A stretch of 64,000 nucleotides of DNA from Pseudomonas huaxiensis (GCF_003231275.1 NZ_QKVL01000027.1:1-64000), one strand, 5' to 3'; positions 35,042-44,705 are shown, counted from the first letter of the stretch. Numbers and translations are program-made. The notes: a model not told the origin generated them from the letters alone.

Positions 35042-37873
35042 TTAAACAGTGAAAGCATCTTGCAGCAGTTTTTCCTGCTGCTCGGCGTGCATCGAAGCGT
35101 AACCACAGGCTGGAGCCGCGGACGCATCACGACCGGCGTACTCAAGGACCAGCGCCTTGTTGTGACGACCGAGGATACGGCGCATGTGGTGTTGGCTGCT
35201 GTACCAGGCGCCCTGGTTCATCGGTTCTTCCTGACACCACACCACGTTCTTCAGTTCGGTGTATGGCGCGAGGATTTCAACCAGATCGTCTTCAGGGAAC
35301 GGATACAGTTGCTCGATACGCACGATGGCGATGTCTTCACGACCTTCGGCACGGCGTTTTTCCAGCAGATCGTAGTAAACCTTGCCGCTGCACAGGACCA
35401 GGCGAGTGACCTTTTTCGGATCGAGGGTATCGATTTCCGGGATCACGGTCTGGAACGAGCCTTCGGCCAGATCTTCCAGGGTCGAGATGGCCAGCTTGTG
35501 GCGCAGCAGCGACTTCGGCGTCAGTACGATCAACGGTTTGCGCAGCGGACGAATGACCTGGCGACGCAGCAGATGGTAGATCTGCGCCGGGGTGGTCGGT
35601 ACGCACACCTGAACGTTGTGCTCGGCGCACAGTTGCAGGTAACGCTCAAGACGTGCCGAGGAGTGCTCAGGGCCCTGACCTTCATAACCGTGTGGCAGCA
35701 GCATGGTCAGACCGCACAGACGGCCCCACTTGTGCTCGCCGCTGGTGATGAACTGGTCGACGACCACTTGCGCGCCGTTGGCGAAGTCACCGAACTGGGC
35801 TTCCCAGATCACCAGCGCCTCAGGCGTGGTAGTCGAGTAACCGTATTCGAAGGCCAGTACCGCTTCTTCCGAAAGGAAGGAGTCGTACAGGTCGAATTTC
35901 GGCTGACCGGCAAACAGGTTCTGCAGCGGCAGGTAGGTGCCGGCGTCCTTCTGGTTGTGCAGCGCCGCATGGCGGTGCGAGAAGGTGCCACGACCTACGT
36001 CCTGACCAGTGATGCGCACAGGATGGCCTTCGAACAGCAGGGTCGCGTAAGCCATGGTTTCGGCGTAGCCCCAGTTGATCGGCAAGCCACCGGCCTGCAT
36101 CTTCTGGCGGTCTTCGTAGATCTTCGAAACCTGACGCTGGACCAGGAAGCCTTCCGGCAGCTCGAGCAGCTTGGCCGACAGTTCCTGCAGGGTCTTGAGG
36201 TCGAAACGGGTGTCGTGACGCGCAGTCCAGGCATGGCCCAGGTACGGACGCCAGTCGACGAACAGCTCTTTGTTCGGCTCTTTGACCAGGCTCTTGACCA
36301 CGTGCAGACCGTTGTCCAGCGCGCTGCGGTACTCATCGACCTTGGCCTGGACACGATCGCTGTCCAGACGACCGGCCTGGATCAGGCTGTCGGCGTACAG
36401 TTCACGGGTAGTGCGCTGCTTGGCGATCTGTTGGTACATCAGCGGCTGGGTGCCGTTCGGCTCGTCGGCCTCGTTGTGGCCGCGACGACGGTAGCAGACC
36501 AGGTCGATGACCACGTCACGCTTGAACTGCATGCGGTAATCGACCGCCAGCTGGGTCACGAACAGCACCGCTTCCGGGTCATCACCGTTCACGTGCAGGA
36601 TCGGCGCCTGAATCATCTTGGCGACGTCGGTGCAGTACTCGGTGGAACGGGAGTCCAGCGGGTTGCTGATGGTGAAACCAACCTGGTTGTTGATCACGAT
36701 GTGCACGGTACCGCCGGTCTTGAAACCGCGGGTCTGCGACATCTGGAAGGTTTCCATGACCACGCCCTGCCCCGCGAACGCGGCATCACCGTGGAGGGAA
36801 ATCGGCAGAACCTTGTCGCCAACGGTATCGTTGCGGCGGTCCTGACGGGCACGGACCGAACCTTCCACTACTGGCGAGACGATTTCCAGGTGGGACGGGT
36901 TGAAGGCCATTGCCAGGTGGACTTCGCCACCTGCGGTCATCACGTTGGACGAGAAGCCCTGGTGATACTTCACGTCACCGGAGCCCAGCTCGACCTTCTT
37001 CTTGCCTTCGAACTCGTCGAACAGCTCGCGCGGGTTCTTGCCGAAGGTGTTGACCAGCACGTTCAGACGGCCACGGTGGGCCATGCCGATCACGATTTCC
37101 TTGGTGCCGTAGGAGCCGGAACGCTGGATCAGTTCGTCCAGCATCGGAATCAGGCTTTCGCCACCTTCCAGACCGAAACGCTTGGTGCCCGGGTACTTGG
37201 TGCCCAGGTACTTTTCCAGACCTTCGGCGGCAGTGACGCGCTCGAGCAGGTGGCTCTGGATGTCGGCGGAGAATGCCGGACGGCCACGCACGCTCTCGAG
37301 ACGCTGCTGGAACCAGCTGCGCTGCTCGGAGTCGACGATGTGGGTGAACTCGGCGCCAATGGTGCGGCAATATGTCTGCTGCAAAGCGTCGAAGATTTCG
37401 CGTAGGCTCGCTTCCTCTTTGCCGATGAACAGGTCGCCGGCACGGAAGGTCGTATCAAGATCGGCATTGGTCAAGCCGTAATGATTGATCGACAGGTCTA
37501 CTGGCGCAGGGCGCTGCCACAACCCCAACGGGTCGAGCTTGGCCGCTTGGTGGCCGCGCATACGGTAGGCCTGGATCAGACGCAGCACTTCAACCTGCTT
37601 CTTCTCGTGCTCGCTGCTCACGCTACCGGCAGACACCGGTTGGGCGCGGCGCTGGTTCTTCGCCAGCAGTACGAAATGGTCGCGGATTGTAGAATGCGAT
37701 ACATCGGTAGCAGTGCTGCCTTCAGCGGGCAACTTCTGGAAGTAGGTGCGCCACTCTTCTGGCACAGCGTTAGGGTCGTGCAGGTAGAGCTCATAGAGCT
37801 CTTCCACATATGCAGCATTACCACCTGAAAGGTGGGCGCTGTTCCACATGCGCTGCATCACGCTTTCTTGCAT
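35042..37873 (-). CDS. sucA: 2-oxoglutarate dehydrogenase E1
   Basis: A 943-residue thiamine-diphosphate enzyme that decarboxylates 2-oxoglutarate and passes the succinyl group to SucB. Family features: N-terminal E2-binding segment (MRGHQAAKLDPLG), GMAHRGRLNVL, GDAAFAGQGVV (TPP/Mg region), QVGFTISNP and the transketolase-type C-terminal half. Length is typical. It follows sdhB after 234 bp that contain a structured leader, and sucB starts 42 bp after its stop. Confidence 0.98.
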   Translation of the reverse strand: MQESVMQRMWNSAHLSGGNAAYVEELYELYLHDPNAVPEEWRTYFQKLPAEGSTATDVSHSTIRDHFVLLAKNQRRAQPVSAGSVSSEHEKKQVEVLRLIQAYRMRGHQAAKLDPLGLWQRPAPVDLSINHYGLTNADLDTTFRAGDLFIGKEEASLREIFDALQQTYCRTIGAEFTHIVDSEQRSWFQQRLESVRGRPAFSADIQSHLLERVTAAEGLEKYLGTKYPGTKRFGLEGGESLIPMLDELIQRSGSYGTKEIVIGMAHRGRLNVLVNTFGKNPRELFDEFEGKKKVELGSGDVKYHQGFSSNVMTAGGEVHLAMAFNPSHLEIVSPVVEGSVRARQDRRNDTVGDKVLPISLHGDAAFAGQGVVMETFQMSQTRGFKTGGTVHIVINNQVGFTISNPLDSRSTEYCTDVAKMIQAPILHVNGDDPEAVLFVTQLAVDYRMQFKRDVVIDLVCYRRRGHNEADEPNGTQPLMYQQIAKQRTTRELYADSLIQAGRLDSDRVQAKVDEYRSALDNGLHVVKSLVKEPNKELFVDWRPYLGHAWTARHDTRFDLKTLQELSAKLLELPEGFLVQRQVSKIYEDRQKMQAGGLPINWGYAETMAYATLLFEGHPVRITGQDVGRGTFSHRHAALHNQKDAGTYLPLQNLFAGQPKFDLYDSFLSEEAVLAFEYGYSTTTPEALVIWEAQFGDFANGAQVVVDQFITSGEHKWGRLCGLTMLLPHGYEGQGPEHSSARLERYLQLCAEHNVQVCVPTTPAQIYHLLRRQVIRPLRKPLIVLTPKSLLRHKLAISTLEDLAEGSFQTVIPEIDTLDPKKVTRLVLCSGKVYYDLLEKRRAEGREDIAIVRIEQLYPFPEDDLVEILAPYTELKNVVWCQEEPMNQGAWYSSQHHMRRILGRHNKALVLEYAGRDASAAPACGYASMHAEQQEKLLQDAFTV

Positions 37874-38107
37874 GCTTGGTCACCCTCGGTTAGGGGCCTC
37901 GATCGGCAAGAACCACGAAAGCCTGGAATCACGTCAGCAAACCAAGCCACCAAGGATCCCGCAGATTTACCGGGTACCAGCCCGGATGCCCCTGCTGGTC
38001 TCATATCTTCATAGGTCAAGCTCGGGCTTTTGACCCTCGCTCGGGTTTCACCTCGGTGCGGGCTGATGCCCGCACCTTGGCGTACTACGGCTACAACACT
38101 TTTTGAA
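37874..38107 (-). ncRNA. structured sdhB-sucA intergenic leader (candidate sucA-II RNA)
   Basis: The gap contains GGTGCGGGC-TGAT-GCCCGCACC (38055-38076), a 9-bp perfect hairpin without T-run, and ACCAGC...GCTGGT nearer sucA. A Pseudomonas sucA leader motif (sucA-II) is known from comparative work and sits in this place. Identification is by position and hairpins only. Confidence 0.45.
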
Positions 38108-38812
38108 TCAGGTGCCGCTTTGCAGCAGCATGTTACGAACGTGGCCGATTGCCTTGGTCGGGTTCAGACCTTTCGGGCAAACGTTTACGCAGTTCATGAT
38201 CCCGCGGCAGCGGAATACGCTGAACGGGTCATCCAGGGACGCCAGGCGCTCCTGGGTTTTGGTGTCACGGCTGTCGGCCAGGAAGCGATAAGCTTGCAGC
38301 AGAGCGGCTGGACCCAGGAACTTGTCCGGGTTCCACCAGAACGACGGGCAGGAAGTCGAGCAGCAAGCGCACAGGATGCACTCGTACAGACCGTCCAGCT
38401 TTTCGCGTTCTTCCGGCGACTGCAGACGCTCGATGGCCGGAGCCGGCGTATCGTTCTGCAGGAATGGCTTCACCTTCTCGTACTGCTTGTAGAAGATGCT
38501 CATGTCGACGACCAGGTCACGGATAACCGGCAAACCAGGCAGCGGACGCACGACCAACTTGTTACCTTTTACGACAGCGGACAGTGGCGTGATGCACGCC
38601 AGGCCGTTTTTGCCGTTGATGTTCATGCCGTCGGAACCGCAAACGCCTTCACGGCAGGAGCGACGATAGGAGAAGCCCTCGTCCTGCTCCTTGATCAGTG
38701 CCAGTACGTCAAGCACCATCAGGTCCTTGCCACCGGTATCGACCTGGAACACCTGGGTTTTAGGTGCCGAGTCGGTGTCCGGGTTGTAACGATAAACTTC
38801 GACTTGCAACAT
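38108..38812 (-). CDS. sdhB: succinate dehydrogenase iron-sulfur subunit
   Basis: A 234-residue subunit carrying three clusters: [2Fe-2S] in CREGVCGSDGMNINGKNGLAC-type text (Cys at start and end), [4Fe-4S] in CILCACCSTSCP, and [3Fe-4S] in CRGIMNCVNVCPKG. It passes electrons from SdhA flavin to ubiquinone. The ATG at 38812 has AAGGG upstream; a GTG three codons earlier is less likely. It lies 11 bp after sdhA. Confidence 0.98.
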   Translation of the reverse strand: MLQVEVYRYNPDTDSAPKTQVFQVDTGGKDLMVLDVLALIKEQDEGFSYRRSCREGVCGSDGMNINGKNGLACITPLSAVVKGNKLVVRPLPGLPVIRDLVVDMSIFYKQYEKVKPFLQNDTPAPAIERLQSPEEREKLDGLYECILCACCSTSCPSFWWNPDKFLGPAALLQAYRFLADSRDTKTQERLASLDDPFSVFRCRGIMNCVNVCPKGLNPTKAIGHVRNMLLQSGT

Positions 38813-38823
38813 AGCGGCCACCC

Positions 38824-40596
38824 TTAGTAAGTCCGGACTTTTGGTTCGAACGCCGGTACGGTCTTCGGCGCGAAGTTGACTGCACGTTTGGCAACCCGCT
38901 TCTCACCTGGGAAGTACAGGGTGTGGCACAGCCAGTTTTCGTCGTCACGGTCTTCGTAGTCTTCACGGGCGTGAGCGCCGCGGGACTCTTTACGAACTTC
39001 GGCCGCGATGGCGGTTGCTTCGGCAACTTCCAGCAGGTTCTGCAGCTCCAGCGCTTCGATACGCGCGGTGTTGAAGGCCTGGGACTTGTCGCTGATCTTG
39101 ACGTTGGCGATACGCTCGCGCAGGCCAGCCAGTTGCTCGATACCCTTCTGCATGTATTCGCCGGTACGGAACACACCGAAGTAGTTCTGCATGCAGCTCT
39201 GCAGCTCGCGACGCAGGGTTGCAACGTCTTCGCCAGAAGTACGCTCGTTGAGCTTGTTCAGACGGTTCAGGGCAACTTCGATATCGGTGTCGCTGGCGTC
39301 GCGGTATTCGATACCGTCAGTCAGCGCTTTTTCCAGGTGCAGGCCGGCAGCGCGACCGAAGACCACCAGGTCGAGCAGCGAGTTGCCGCCCAGACGGTTG
39401 GCACCGTGAACCGATACGCACGCCACTTCACCTACGGCGAACAGACCTGGGATGATGTGGTCCACACCATCGGCATCCTGGGTCATGGCCTGACCATGAA
39501 TGTTGGTGGCAACACCACCCATCATGTAGTGGCAGGTTGGAACGACTGGAACCGGGGCAACGACCGGGTCAACGTGAGCGAAGGTCTTGGACAGCTCACA
39601 GATGCCTGGCAGGCGGCTGTGCAGAACTTCTTCACCGAGGTGGTCGAGCTTCAGCATCACGTGGTCGCCGTTAGGGCCACAGCCGTTACCGGCGATGATT
39701 TCCTTGACCATGGAACGGGCCACAACGTCACGACCAGCAAGGTCCTTGGCGTTTGGCGCGTAGCGCTCCATGAAACGCTCGCCGTGCTTGTTGATCAGGT
39801 AACCGCCTTCACCGCGGCAACCTTCGGTGACCAGTACACCTGCGCCGGCGATGCCGGTTGGGTGGAACTGCCACATTTCGATGTCTTGCACCGGAACGCC
39901 AGCACGCAGTGCCATGCCAACGCCGTCACCGGTGTTGATCAGGGCGTTGGTGGTCGACGAGTAGATACGACCCGCACCGCCGGTAGCCAGTACCGTTGCC
40001 TTGGCACGGATGTACTGGGTTTCGCCGGTTTCGATGCAGATTGCGATCACACCGACGAACGCGCCGTCCTGGTTTTTCACCAGGTCAACAGCGTAGTACT
40101 CGTTCAGGAAGGTGGTGCCTGCTTTCAGGTTGCCCTGGTACAGGGTGTGCAGCAGCGCGTGACCGGTACGGTCGGAAGCGGCGCAGGTACGGGCGGCCTG
40201 GCCACCTTTACCGAAGTCCTTGGACTGACCGCCGAACGGACGCTGGTAGATACGGCCGGTTTCGGTACGGGAGAACGGCAGACCCATGTGGTCCAGTTCA
40301 AATACCGCAGCAGGACCTTCCTGGCACATATATTCGATAGCGTCCTGGTCACCGATGTAGTCGGAACCCTTGACGGTATCGTACATATGCCAGCGCCAGT
40401 CATCGTTCGGGTCAGCCGAAGCGATTGCGCAGGTGATGCCACCCTGAGCCGATACAGTGTGTGAACGGGTCGGGAACACCTTGGTGATCACGGCCGTCTT
40501 GTGACCGCCCTGGGCCAGTTGCAGCGCAGCGCGCATGCCGGCACCGCCGCCACCAACAATGATGGCGTCGAAAGAAATCGTTGGAATGATAGCCAT
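38824..40596 (-). CDS. sdhA: succinate dehydrogenase flavoprotein subunit
   Basis: A 590-residue flavoprotein. Dinucleotide motif IIVGGGGAGMRAALQLA, FAD-linked His in TRSHTVSAQGG, active-site HPTGIAG and HGANRLGGNSLLDLVVFG. It oxidises succinate to fumarate in complex II on the cytoplasmic face. Order sdhC-sdhD-sdhA-sdhB with tight spacing is canonical. Confidence 0.98.
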   Translation of the reverse strand: MAIIPTISFDAIIVGGGGAGMRAALQLAQGGHKTAVITKVFPTRSHTVSAQGGITCAIASADPNDDWRWHMYDTVKGSDYIGDQDAIEYMCQEGPAAVFELDHMGLPFSRTETGRIYQRPFGGQSKDFGKGGQAARTCAASDRTGHALLHTLYQGNLKAGTTFLNEYYAVDLVKNQDGAFVGVIAICIETGETQYIRAKATVLATGGAGRIYSSTTNALINTGDGVGMALRAGVPVQDIEMWQFHPTGIAGAGVLVTEGCRGEGGYLINKHGERFMERYAPNAKDLAGRDVVARSMVKEIIAGNGCGPNGDHVMLKLDHLGEEVLHSRLPGICELSKTFAHVDPVVAPVPVVPTCHYMMGGVATNIHGQAMTQDADGVDHIIPGLFAVGEVACVSVHGANRLGGNSLLDLVVFGRAAGLHLEKALTDGIEYRDASDTDIEVALNRLNKLNERTSGEDVATLRRELQSCMQNYFGVFRTGEYMQKGIEQLAGLRERIANVKISDKSQAFNTARIEALELQNLLEVAEATAIAAEVRKESRGAHAREDYEDRDDENWLCHTLYFPGEKRVAKRAVNFAPKTVPAFEPKVRTY

Positions 40597-40599
40597 GAA

Positions 40600-40968
40600 T
40601 CAGATACCCCAGAGAATCTGCACACCCCAGACGAAGTACGCGAACATCGCGACACCACATACTGCCTGGAACAGGAAACGTATCGCTGTAGCCGACTTGC
40701 CGAACGCCATTGGCGTCAGGTAGTCGGTTGCAATGGTCCACATGCCGACCCAGGCGTGAGCGCCCAGGGCAACCAGTGCCAGCAAGCTGAAGATACGCAT
40801 CGCGTTATTGGAGAACAGGGCGTGCCACTGGGCATATTCGATGCCAGGGTGCGCCACCAGGTAGCCGATCAGGAAAATGAAGTAAGCCGCGAGAACGACC
40901 GCAGAAACGCGCTGCGCCATCCAGTCATAGAGGCCCGAACGCGAAAGGTTCGTGACGTTGGTTACCAT
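40600..40968 (-). CDS. sdhD: succinate dehydrogenase membrane anchor SdhD
   Basis: A 122-residue, three-helix membrane subunit; with SdhC it binds haem b and ubiquinone. Helices cover about residues 19-40, 58-80 and 95-118. LGAHAWVGMWTIATDYL has the haem/quinone-side His and Tyr. The ATG at 40968 overlaps the sdhC stop by 7 nt; a TTG two codons upstream is less likely. Confidence 0.96.
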   Translation of the reverse strand: MVTNVTNLSRSGLYDWMAQRVSAVVLAAYFIFLIGYLVAHPGIEYAQWHALFSNNAMRIFSLLALVALGAHAWVGMWTIATDYLTPMAFGKSATAIRFLFQAVCGVAMFAYFVWGVQILWGI

Positions 40969-41348
40969 ATCCAAACTCCCGCCAGAACGATCACCACCAC
41001 GGAGATGACGATGACAATTTTCGAGCCCAGTTTGCCGCCTTCCAGCGTCTCACCGATGCCCATGTCCATGATCAGATGGCGCACACCGGCCACCAGGTGA
41101 TACAGCAAGGCGGACAGCAGGCCCCAGAACACGAACTTGGCCAGCGGACTGGTCAGACACGCCTTCACCTCACCAAAGCCTTCTTCGGAACCCAGGGATT
41201 TGCCCAATGCATAAAGCATGATGGCCAGGCCCAGGAACAGAATAACGCCGGAGATGCGGTGGAGAATGGACGTGTAAGCGGTGATCGGGAGTTTGATGGT
41301 CCTTAGGTCTAGGTTTACAGGTCGTTGGCTTTTCACGGCTTTTTTCAC
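40962..41348 (-). CDS. sdhC: succinate dehydrogenase cytochrome b556 subunit SdhC
   Basis: A 128-residue, three-helix subunit. RPVNLDLRTIKLPITAYTSILHRISG is the family N-terminus (SILHRISG motif lines the quinone site), and the haem ligand His is in YHLVAGVRHLIMD. It starts at GTG (41348) with AGGGG about 10 nt upstream. It heads the whole sdh-suc block and is divergent from gltA. Confidence 0.96.
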   Translation of the reverse strand: MKKAVKSQRPVNLDLRTIKLPITAYTSILHRISGVILFLGLAIMLYALGKSLGSEEGFGEVKACLTSPLAKFVFWGLLSALLYHLVAGVRHLIMDMGIGETLEGGKLGSKIVIVISVVVIVLAGVWIW

Positions 41349-41613
41349 ACTGAAGAGCCCCTAGCAATCAGGGCAAAGTTGTTGGTAAGTGTACTGGTCA
41401 GGTACCCACCACCCAGGGAGCGGCGACCCCCAGTGAGACGGGCAAGAAAGCCCCTGGCGGTCGGGTGCCGAGTATAGACAGTTAGGCTACTAATGACAAC
41501 GTGAAGGGCTAGCCCAAATAGCGCATTGCCTTTACCGAACAAAAGGCGTAAATGGGCGCCAATTTCGAGGAAAAACAGGGCCTAAGGCCCATTACAACCG
41601 TGCTTTAGGCAAA
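41349..41613. other. sdhC-gltA intergenic region
   Basis: About 350 bp separate the divergent sdhC and gltA starts. The gltA promoter lies at the right end (see separate entry). I found no clear sdhC promoter, repeat or operator that I could name in the rest. Confidence 0.6.
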
Positions 41614-41641
41614 TTGACATTCGAATTTATCTCACTATAGT
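41614..41641 (+). promoter_or_regulatory. sigma70 promoter of gltA
   Basis: TTGACA (41614-41619), 16-bp spacer, TATAGT (41636-41641). The transcript would start near 41648, about 52 nt before the gltA ATG. A consensus AGGAGG ribosome site is at about 41691. Confidence 0.8.
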
Positions 41642-41699
41642 GGTGCGGGCCCTGCGTGGGGGGTCTGTCAGATGATTTCAAGCATTAATAGGAGGCCAC

Positions 41700-42989
41700 A
41701 TGGCTGACAAAAAAGCGCAGTTGATCATCGAGGGCGCAGCCCCCGTCGAGCTGCCCATTTTAACCGGCACCGTTGGTCCAGATGTTATCGACGTCAGAGG
41801 GTTGGGGGCCACGGGTCACTTCACTTTCGACCCTGGTTTCATGGCGACCGCATCTTGCGAGTCGAAGATCACCTACATTGATGGCGACAAGGGCATCCTG
41901 CTGCATCGCGGCTACCCGATCGAACAGCTCGCCCAGCAATCCGACTACCTCGAAACCTGCTACCTGCTGCTCAACGGCGAACTGCCGAATGCCGAGCAGA
42001 AGGCTCAGTTCGTCAGCACCGTGAAGAACCACACCATGGTGCATGAGCAGTTGAAGTCCTTCTTCAACGGCTTCCGCCGCGACGCCCACCCGATGGCCGT
42101 CATGTGCGGCGTGGTTGGCGCCCTGTCGGCGTTCTACCATGACTCGCTGGACATCAATAACCCGCAGCACCGGGAAATCTCTGCCGTTCGCCTGGTCGCC
42201 AAGATGCCGACCCTGGCCGCGATGGTCTACAAGTACTCCATGGGCCAGCCCATGATGTACCCGCGCAACGACCTGTCGTATGCCGAGAACTTCCTGCACA
42301 TGATGTTCAACACCCCGTGCGAGATCAAACCGATCAGCCCGGTACTGGCCAAGGCAATGGACCGGATCTTCATCCTCCACGCCGACCACGAACAGAATGC
42401 TTCCACCTCCACCGTGCGCCTGGCCGGCTCGTCGGGTGCCAACCCGTTCGCCTGTATCGCCGCCGGTATCGCCGCACTGTGGGGCCCTGCCCACGGCGGT
42501 GCGAACGAAGCCGTACTGACCATGCTGGATGAAATCGGCGATGTTTCGAACATCGACAAATTCATCGCCAAGGCAAAGGACAAGAACGACCCGTTCAAAC
42601 TCATGGGCTTCGGTCACCGCGTTTACAAGAACCGCGACCCGCGCGCCACCGTGATGAAGCAGACCTGCGACGAAGTCCTGCGCGAGCTGGGCATCACCAA
42701 CGATCCGCAGCTCGAACTGGCCATGCGCCTGGAAGAGATCGCCCTTACCGATCCTTACTTCATCGAGCGCTCGCTGTACCCGAACGTCGACTTCTACTCG
42801 GGCATCATCCTGAAGGCAATCGGCATTCCAACCAGCATGTTCACCGTGATCTTCGCCCTGGCGCGTACCGTCGGCTGGATCTCGCACTGGAAAGAAATGC
42901 TCTCCAGCCCTTACAAGATCGGCCGTCCTCGCCAGCTGTACACCGGCTACGAGTCCCGCGACCTGATCAAGCTGGAAGACCGCAAGTAA
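41700..42989 (+). CDS. gltA: citrate synthase (type II)
   Basis: A 429-residue hexameric, NADH-sensitive type citrate synthase that condenses oxaloacetate and acetyl-CoA. Active residues are visible: His in GPAHGGANEAV, His in GFGHRVYKNRDPR and Asp in YPNVDFYSG. A TAGGAGG Shine-Dalgarno is 7 nt before the ATG and a near-consensus promoter lies upstream. It is divergent from sdhCDAB, the standard Pseudomonas arrangement. It ends at a strong bidirectional terminator. Confidence 0.99.
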   Translation: MADKKAQLIIEGAAPVELPILTGTVGPDVIDVRGLGATGHFTFDPGFMATASCESKITYIDGDKGILLHRGYPIEQLAQQSDYLETCYLLLNGELPNAEQKAQFVSTVKNHTMVHEQLKSFFNGFRRDAHPMAVMCGVVGALSAFYHDSLDINNPQHREISAVRLVAKMPTLAAMVYKYSMGQPMMYPRNDLSYAENFLHMMFNTPCEIKPISPVLAKAMDRIFILHADHEQNASTSTVRLAGSSGANPFACIAAGIAALWGPAHGGANEAVLTMLDEIGDVSNIDKFIAKAKDKNDPFKLMGFGHRVYKNRDPRATVMKQTCDEVLRELGITNDPQLELAMRLEEIALTDPYFIERSLYPNVDFYSGIILKAIGIPTSMFTVIFALARTVGWISHWKEMLSSPYKIGRPRQLYTGYESRDLIKLEDRK

Positions 42990-43003
42990 GCTTCGGCCGA
43001 ACG

Positions 43004-43036
43004 CAAAAAAAGGCTGCCTGATGGCAGCCTTTTTTA
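43004..43036. terminator. bidirectional terminator after gltA
   Basis: AAAAAAAGGCTGCC-TGAT-GGCAGCCTTTTTT: an A/T-flanked perfect stem 14 bp after the gltA stop, facing the convergent START-domain gene. Confidence 0.92.
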
Positions 43037-43097
43037 TTGCCCTTGAAACGTACAGTTATCGATAACGTTACACGTCTCGATAACTGTAATGCTCACA

Positions 43098-43700
43098 TCA
43101 GGGCTTTTCAGCTTTCTCTTTCAATGCCTTGAGCGTATTGAAGGGTGCATCCACGACGAACTTGTTCGCGACCATGGAAGGCACGCTGCCGCCCGGGTTG
43201 GTGTGCAACTGATACGTCACTTCGGTGGCATCGCCTTTCGGAACCAGTTTCCAGTAGCCATCGGCAGCCGCCACCCGCACGAAGCCTTTTTCTTCCGGCA
43301 GATAGGTGGGCACGCCTTCGATTTTGCGCGTCACACTGCCATCAGCGCCCTGGATAGTCGTCACATGCAACACGGAATCGCGCGGCGCCACCGGCCATGG
43401 CGTGTTGAACTGTGCGTAGGTCCAGCTCTGGTCGCCTTCGTGCTTGAGCAGCTTCTGCAATTTGCACTCGTGAATCCACGCACAGGAACCGGCAACGTCC
43501 TCCTGCAGCGCCCGAATTTTCGCCACGGGCGCGTTGATCAGGACTACGCCACGGTAGGCCTTGTAATCGGAGCCCTTCACCTCGCTGAGGGAGACCGTGA
43601 TACCGTCCTCAGTCTTGACATCTTCCCATTGCTCAGCGAAAGCCAAAGTCGACAACGCACTCAAACCTACGATTACCGCTACACGCTTGAACGATCTCAT
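43098..43700 (-). CDS. exported START-domain protein
   Basis: A 200-residue protein with a signal peptide (MRSFKRVAVIVGLSALSTLAFA). The mature part fits the START/SRPBCC lipid-binding fold: WEDVKTEDGITVS, DYKAYRGVVLINAPV, TPWPVAPRDSVLHV and the helical C-terminal end FNTLKALKEKAEK. A role in binding a hydrophobic ligand in the periplasm is inferred. Start at 43700 chosen for signal peptide and AAGGA upstream; a longer frame would overlap the space to the next gene. Convergent with gltA. Confidence 0.84.
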   Translation of the reverse strand: MRSFKRVAVIVGLSALSTLAFAEQWEDVKTEDGITVSLSEVKGSDYKAYRGVVLINAPVAKIRALQEDVAGSCAWIHECKLQKLLKHEGDQSWTYAQFNTPWPVAPRDSVLHVTTIQGADGSVTRKIEGVPTYLPEEKGFVRVAAADGYWKLVPKGDATEVTYQLHTNPGGSVPSMVANKFVVDAPFNTLKALKEKAEKP

Positions 43701-43735
43701 CCGGTTGTTTTCCTTATTGGTCGGTGATCCAGCAT

Positions 43736-43990
43736 TCAGGCCGCCGTCATTTGCTCCCACCAGCCGATTAGCTTGATAGCCTCGTCACGGTCACTGCCGC
43801 ATACCTCTGTGTCCGCCTTGAAGCCCGAACAGACTGCCGGCCTTTCCGGCTTGCCGAACAGGTCACACAGATTGATGGCAGACAGATGAATACAGCGTTC
43901 GCCAGCCGGCTTGCCATCAGGCATTCCAGGAATGAACGAACTGATCGACGGAGCTATGCAGCAGGCGCCACAGCCTTCGCGGCACTTCAT
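43736..43990 (-). CDS. YkgJ family cysteine cluster protein
   Basis: An 84-residue protein with the Cys pattern of the YkgJ/CxxCxxCC family: CREGCGACC at the N-terminus and later Cys in RCIHLSAINLCDLFG and PAVCSGF. Such proteins probably bind zinc or an iron-sulfur cluster; their function is unknown. It precedes the START-domain gene by about 35 bp on the same strand, so both may share a transcript. Confidence 0.88.
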   Translation of the reverse strand: MKCREGCGACCIAPSISSFIPGMPDGKPAGERCIHLSAINLCDLFGKPERPAVCSGFKADTEVCGSDRDEAIKLIGWWEQMTAA

Positions 43991-44111
43991 GACGTGGTAG
44001 ACCTCGGAAAGAGCAAATGATGCAGATAGGAAGGATAGTAACGACTAAAACAACCGTTTGAAATTACCGGCCAAATGAAATATTGCTGACTGGGCGGTTC
44101 TCGTTTTGACG

Positions 44112-44636
44112 CTATTGCTTGAATTCGAAATCGATCGCAGCGCCTTCGATGTCCTGGCGGCTATCGTTGCGCAACTGCAATTGCATTTCGTTGCTCAGCA
44201 AGCGCCCGTTGAGCTGGAATGGACTTTCAACCGCAGGCTTTTCCCCGAACATCGAAGGCAGCAGCGGCTTGCGCACTTCCGCCTCAATCTGCTCGACAGA
44301 CTTCATTTCCTTGACCATGTCAGGTGGCAAGGTCAGATCGAGTTTGGCTTTGGGCAGCGGCGCAGCGATCGCATCCGCCTTTTTTCGGCTAGCGGTCTTG
44401 CTGGCTCTGGCCGGCACCTTTTTCGCAGGTGCAGCCTTCTGCCGGACTGCGGGCTGGGCTTTTGCCGCCGGCTGCGCGGGCTTTTTCTTCTGGCTGACAG
44501 TGCTGGGTTTCTGCTCTTGAGGCTTTGCTTCGGCCAGCAATACGGACTGAGGAGCAGTCGCGGCCATCGCGGAGTCAATCAGCGATACCGCGAGCAGCCC
44601 AAGCAATACCAATCCGCCACGCCGTAATACAGTCAT
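44112..44636 (-). CDS. exported Lys/Ala/Pro-rich hypothetical protein
   Basis: A 174-residue exported protein: signal peptide MTVLRRGGLVLLGLLAVSLI with AMA cleavage, then a long Lys/Ala/Pro/Gln-rich low-complexity region (about residues 35-85), then a more ordered end (LDLTLPPDMVKEMKSVEQIE, NEMQLQLRNDS). The basic linker resembles histone-H1-like tails, but the signal peptide argues for an envelope protein, perhaps spanning the periplasm. Start is uncertain; an ATG seven codons upstream is also possible. Not recognised as a named family. Confidence 0.7.
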   Translation of the reverse strand: MTVLRRGGLVLLGLLAVSLIDSAMAATAPQSVLLAEAKPQEQKPSTVSQKKKPAQPAAKAQPAVRQKAAPAKKVPARASKTASRKKADAIAAPLPKAKLDLTLPPDMVKEMKSVEQIEAEVRKPLLPSMFGEKPAVESPFQLNGRLLSNEMQLQLRNDSRQDIEGAAIDFEFKQ

Positions 44637-44705
44637 AGACAACAACAAGCACTCCATGAAAGCCGCTATGCTCCGCGTTCCAAGCGCGCCTGACAAGTCC
44701 GTCAG

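Noticed and set aside
38055..38076. 9-bp hairpin after sdhB as an operon terminator
   Set aside because: No T-run follows and sucA lies downstream in the same direction; more likely part of a leader RNA.
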